Positions 8,013 through 10,339 of a stretch of DNA of 10,339 nt are shown here, in pieces. The first letter of the stretch is position 1. Each line of letters begins with the position of its first letter. The notes below the pieces were generated by a model. It had not been told where the DNA came from. It saw only the letters and a list, made by a program, of their open reading frames with translations, and made no database searches. Source of the stretch: Candidatus Gallibacteroides avistercoris. Its GTDB lineage: Bacteria; Bacteroidota; Bacteroidia; Bacteroidales; CHK158-818. The translations under genes were made by a program, and so were the position numbers. Where the stretch lies: contig DVNA01000029.1 in NCBI GenBank assembly GCA_018714665.1, positions 1 to 10,339 on the forward strand. Reading direction: 5' to 3'.

Positions 8013-8026
8013 ATGACAAATGTCAT
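8013..8026. promoter_or_regulatory. Perfect palindrome, candidate Crp/Fnr operator of the efflux operon
   Basis: ATGACAAATGTCAT has perfect 6-bp arms around AA. Viewed as TGAC-AAAT-GTCA it fits the half-site spacing of FNR, DNR and NnrR sites (two 5-bp half-sites, 4-bp spacer). Its centre (8019.5) is about 41 bp upstream of the inferred start near 7978, the class II activator position known for Crp/Fnr proteins. The regulator encoded immediately upstream keeps the Glu and Arg of the recognition helix that contact such half-sites in FNR. Confidence 0.5.
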
Positions 8027-8028
8027 TT

Positions 8029-8049
8029 TTTGTCGCAAAATAAGACAAA
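8029..8049. repeat. Second inverted repeat beside the candidate operator
   Basis: TTTGTC (8029-8034) and GACAAA (8044-8049) form a perfect 6-bp inverted repeat with a 9-bp spacer. They reuse the TGTC/GACA core of the neighbouring palindrome, giving four half-sites within 36 bp. The longer spacing does not suit a standard Crp/Fnr dimer, so it may be a secondary or unrelated site. Confidence 0.3.
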
Positions 8050-8103
8050 TATAGTTAAAAATGGAAGCTTATTTATAATAACAATTCTAAAAAATAAAAG
8101 ACT

Positions 8104-8679
8104 CTATCCCGAATATTTTCCTGAACGAATCCGATATAAAGTCTCTTTGGTAATTCCTAAATACGATGCTATTTGCCCCAACCTTGCCCGCTGCAACAAA
8201 TGCGGATAACGGGTTACTACCCATTCATACCGTTCTTTGGCCGTTTTATTCTGCAAAACAATCAGCCGCTCTTCTAAAAATCGACTATAAGCCAATAAAA
8301 TACGATTCGCCATTGAATAAATAAAAATATTGGACTCTTTTGCCGGGTCTCTCCGTTCCCTCCATTGTATGGTGATGACTTCCGTATCTTCTAAAAACTC
8401 TATAATCTCGGGATATTCCTGCCGACTGAATTTGGAACGAATCGAGATCAACAAATCTTTTTCAAAAGCAAACCACGTCGTAATATCTTTTCCTTCTTTC
8501 AAATAATAGATGCGGGCGGCTCCGGATTTTATTAAAAAGACACGTCCTTGTATGCTGTATTCAGGTCCCAGTGTATCTCCTTTTTTAAATTTTTGTACCG
8601 TTGTCAGCGACAGCAACCGTTCTTTCATCGATGGAGACAAATGCAACTGTGTACTTATATGGTCAATAAATTCCTGCAT
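8104..8679 (-). CDS. Crp/Fnr-family transcriptional regulator
   Basis: A 191-residue regulator of the short Bacteroidota Crp/Fnr type. Residues 15-105 form a cyclic-nucleotide-binding-like beta-roll (VQKFKKGDTLGPE, FLIKSGAARIYYLKEGKDITTWF). Residues about 115-148 form the dimer helix, and 164-188 the winged-helix DNA-binding end (LGQIASYLGITKETLYRIR). In the recognition helix E179 and R183 align with FNR E209 and R213; Y182 replaces FNR S212. There is no cysteine anywhere, so it cannot carry an FNR-type iron-sulfur cluster. The phosphate-binding GEL...R-S/T-A cassette of CRP is not recognisable, so cAMP binding is unlikely; the ligand is unknown. It lies upstream of the efflux operon on the same strand, and the intervening 213 bp hold FNR-like palindromes, so control of that operon is the simplest inference. 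No clear terminator separates the two. Confidence 0.92.
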   Translation of the reverse strand: MQEFIDHISTQLHLSPSMKERLLSLTTVQKFKKGDTLGPEYSIQGRVFLIKSGAARIYYLKEGKDITTWFAFEKDLLISIRSKFSRQEYPEIIEFLEDTEVITIQWRERRDPAKESNIFIYSMANRILLAYSRFLEERLIVLQNKTAKERYEWVVTRYPHLLQRARLGQIASYLGITKETLYRIRSGKYSG

Positions 8680-8697
8680 ACACGGACTTTTTTCGAC

Positions 8698-8707
8698 TAC
8701 AAATGTA
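8698..8707. promoter_or_regulatory. -7 element and overlapping palindrome of the Crp/Fnr regulator gene
   Basis: On the minus strand TACATTTG (8707-8700) matches TAnnTTTG exactly, giving an inferred start near 8696 and a leader of about 17 nt. The same bases lie within TACAAATGTA (8698-8707), a 4-bp-arm palindrome sharing the octamer ACAAATGT with the efflux operator at 8013-8026. That overlap would let the regulator repress its own promoter, which is inference. Confidence 0.4.
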
Positions 8708-9000
8708 ACCTTTTCATTGTATAGTATATGTAAAATATTCTATATAATACTTGTTTTTTTACAAACCATCTACTTCATTATCTTGAAAAACAGGTACTCT
8801 CCACAAACGTTTTCACAAACAGAAAGAGACGTTACAGCTGAATCAGACATGGGAAACCATCAATCATTCGGACAACACAACACTCTTTATACTACCCCAT
8901 CAAAACAGGAGAACATCATCCTACTTTGACGACAATTATACAACAATAAAGCGACAGATCAGCCTCATTGCCACAAAAACTTTCCTCCTACAAAGCGATC
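8708..9000. other. Non-coding gap between the glycosidase pseudogene and the regulator
   Basis: About 290 bp with no convincing gene on either strand. The portion near 8715-8760 is highly AT-rich and probably belongs to the regulator's promoter region. The remainder has no tRNA, no long repeat and no clear terminator for the pseudogene. A short ATGG-GAAA-CCAT hairpin at 8849-8860 is too small to call. Confidence 0.5.
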
Positions 9001-10339
9001 CTACTCTTGTGTAATGAGTAACATTTCGTTAGAGGCAAGCGTCAAAGTTATTTTTCCGTTACCAATGCTCTTTTTCCCGACAAATTCACGTCCGGTGTGG
9101 CTAATCCGGTAAAGCGACACTTTCGACGAGGTAAAACAGTCAGCCGGCAAAACCCAAGTACGTTTTTTATATCCGTCGGCACTATACGCAATCATACTGG
9201 GGATTTGAAGCCACATGGCAGGAAGCAATACGTTGGTTATCCTCCACCACGCCGTTCTTTTGGATGGTATATTTCCCTTTATCAACTTCTGATTTCACTC
9301 CATCGGAGAATTGAACCGCAAAATAGTCCTCTCCTTCGATACGATACTTGCGTTCAAACCTATTTAAGAAATTGAATATGGCCGACATGGTACAGAACTT
9401 CCCCTTAAAATCTTCAAACGACTCCTCTACGGGTCGCTCGGCCAAAAAAACATGCTCTCCATTAAGGTTGGTTCCAAACAAACGCCCCCACTCTCCGCTA
9501 TAAGGATCATATCCTCCACACATTTGCTGAGCCGTATAACGCAGATAAATGTCTGCACCGCGGAACCACCAACCCATCGTCTGATAGCCGTCAAATATTC
9601 CCAACAGCTCATTCTGCGGGACGCCCTCTGTGGTAACATCAATACCTTTCGAATCGAAATATTTGAGAATATTGCGTTGGGCTTCTATCTCTTCTTCACG
9701 GGTAAAACCAAGATAAGGGACTTATGGGCGACTGCATTTCAATGTCCCACGTCCCGTCTTCGCGTTTAACCGGTTGAGGTACTTCCGAGTGAAAAGCATC
9801 AATATGAATTGTCCCTGCCTCTTGAATGGGTAATATACTGCAAAGTTTATCTATACGTTCTTGCGCAAAGCCCAATTTCCACTCTTGTGCATAGCTGATA
9901 GGATACCCCCACTCTCCTCTCCGGATAGCACCATATTCGGTTCGAGAAATAACATCGTTGGCCACATACTTATCCCACAAAGGACTATCTTCGTAGGCAT
10001 CGATCATATTGATATGCACAGATACGGCTGTATTGTATTTCTTGCCTTCGGACATCACCCAACGAAGACTCTCCAAAGCGGTTCTGTCCTGCGGACGTTT
10101 GAGGGCATAGTTTCCATCAAAAAAAGCGGGATATTTTGAATCATGCCCGTTGTACTGCCACCCTACCAGATACACCACCTTGGGCATTCCCAGCGTAATA
10201 TTGTCCATACCCTTGATAATTTCAACAGCCTGTTCGCAAGTCATCCGGACAGTCGTGCGGCCATTATCCCTCCGTTTGTAACGGCCATCGAATTCAGCCT
10301 GTGCCATGAACAATTTGGTAACAAACGTTTTTGAATAAT
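9001..10339 (-). pseudogene. GH101-like glycoside hydrolase (endo-alpha-N-acetylgalactosaminidase family), frameshifted and 5'-truncated by the window
   Basis: Three minus-strand segments in three frames read as one protein. The reading frame is open to the right edge, so the 5' part is outside. The first segment (10339 to about 9717) has VVYLVGWQYNGHDSKYPAFF, VSVHIN and GTIHIDAFHSE, recalling the catalytic barrel of GH101-like enzymes that release glycans from mucin-type O-glycoproteins; the Asp in HIDAF is the likely nucleophile. The second (about 9715-9230) continues YLGFTREEEIEAQRNILKYF and VTTEGV, with a candidate acid/base Glu. The third (about 9228-9001) gives the C-terminal beta-sandwich, from LLPAMWLQIPSMIAYS to the end LLITQE. 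Frameshift one is an extra base at 9715-9716 (SPISP joined to YLGF); frameshift two is an extra base within 9229-9236. No other stop interrupts the joined frame. Genuine pseudogenisation and assembly errors cannot be told apart here. The family call is from remembered motifs, so moderate. Confidence 0.65.

Noticed and set aside
8849..8860. Small hairpin ATGG-GAAA-CCAT
   Set aside because: A 4-bp stem without a T-tract or gene context is expected by chance.
8708..9000. Possible small RNA or tRNA in the gap
   Set aside because: No cloverleaf, conserved loop or terminator was found by eye. A covariance-model scan would be needed to reopen this.
1..10339. Mobile element, CRISPR array or defence system
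   Set aside because: No transposase, integrase, cas gene, direct repeat array or terminal inverted repeats are visible. The content is envelope and export functions plus a broken glycosidase gene.

Overview
The window looks like a chromosomal segment of a gut-type Bacteroidota, most likely order Bacteroidales. Three things point there: TAnnTTTG-type -7 promoter elements ahead of three genes, several lipoproteins with Bacteroidota-style lipoboxes (LLASC, LFAC, VSSC), and the short Crp/Fnr regulator family with an ASYLGIT-type helix-turn-helix. I see no mobile element, CRISPR array, tRNA or rRNA. Genus cannot be set from the sequence alone.

Layout from left to right. Positions 1-285 are AT-rich non-coding DNA ending in a promoter. 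A secreted lipoprotein with a lipocalin-like half and an NlpE-like half follows on the + strand (286-1062). A strong 14-bp hairpin (1084-1120) lies in the convergent gap. Everything after that is on the minus strand, so it reads from right to left: a Crp/Fnr-family regulator (8679-8104), then a tripartite RND efflux operon made of a membrane fusion lipoprotein (7890-6712), an inner-membrane HAE1-type pump (6674-3501) and an outer-membrane factor lipoprotein (3463-2081). The last gene of this run is an LpxA-type UDP-GlcNAc acyltransferase (2057-1275), only 23 bp after the outer-membrane factor. Further right, 9001-10339 holds the 3' part of a large GH101-like glycoside hydrolase gene. It is broken by two frameshifts and runs off the right edge.

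How the parts may work together (inference): the regulator probably controls the efflux operon. The 213-bp gap between them holds a perfect TGAC-N4-GTCA palindrome about 41 bp upstream of the predicted start site, the position used by class II Crp/Fnr activators. A near-perfect FNR-like box (TTGAT-N4-ATCAT) lies in the predicted leader. The regulator has no cysteines and no recognisable cAMP cassette, so its signal is unknown. The acyltransferase in the efflux operon looks like a divergent second LpxA. This would tie drug or lipid export to remodelling of the lipid A layer, and it is the most interesting hypothesis in the window. Nothing here is clearly a wholly new system.
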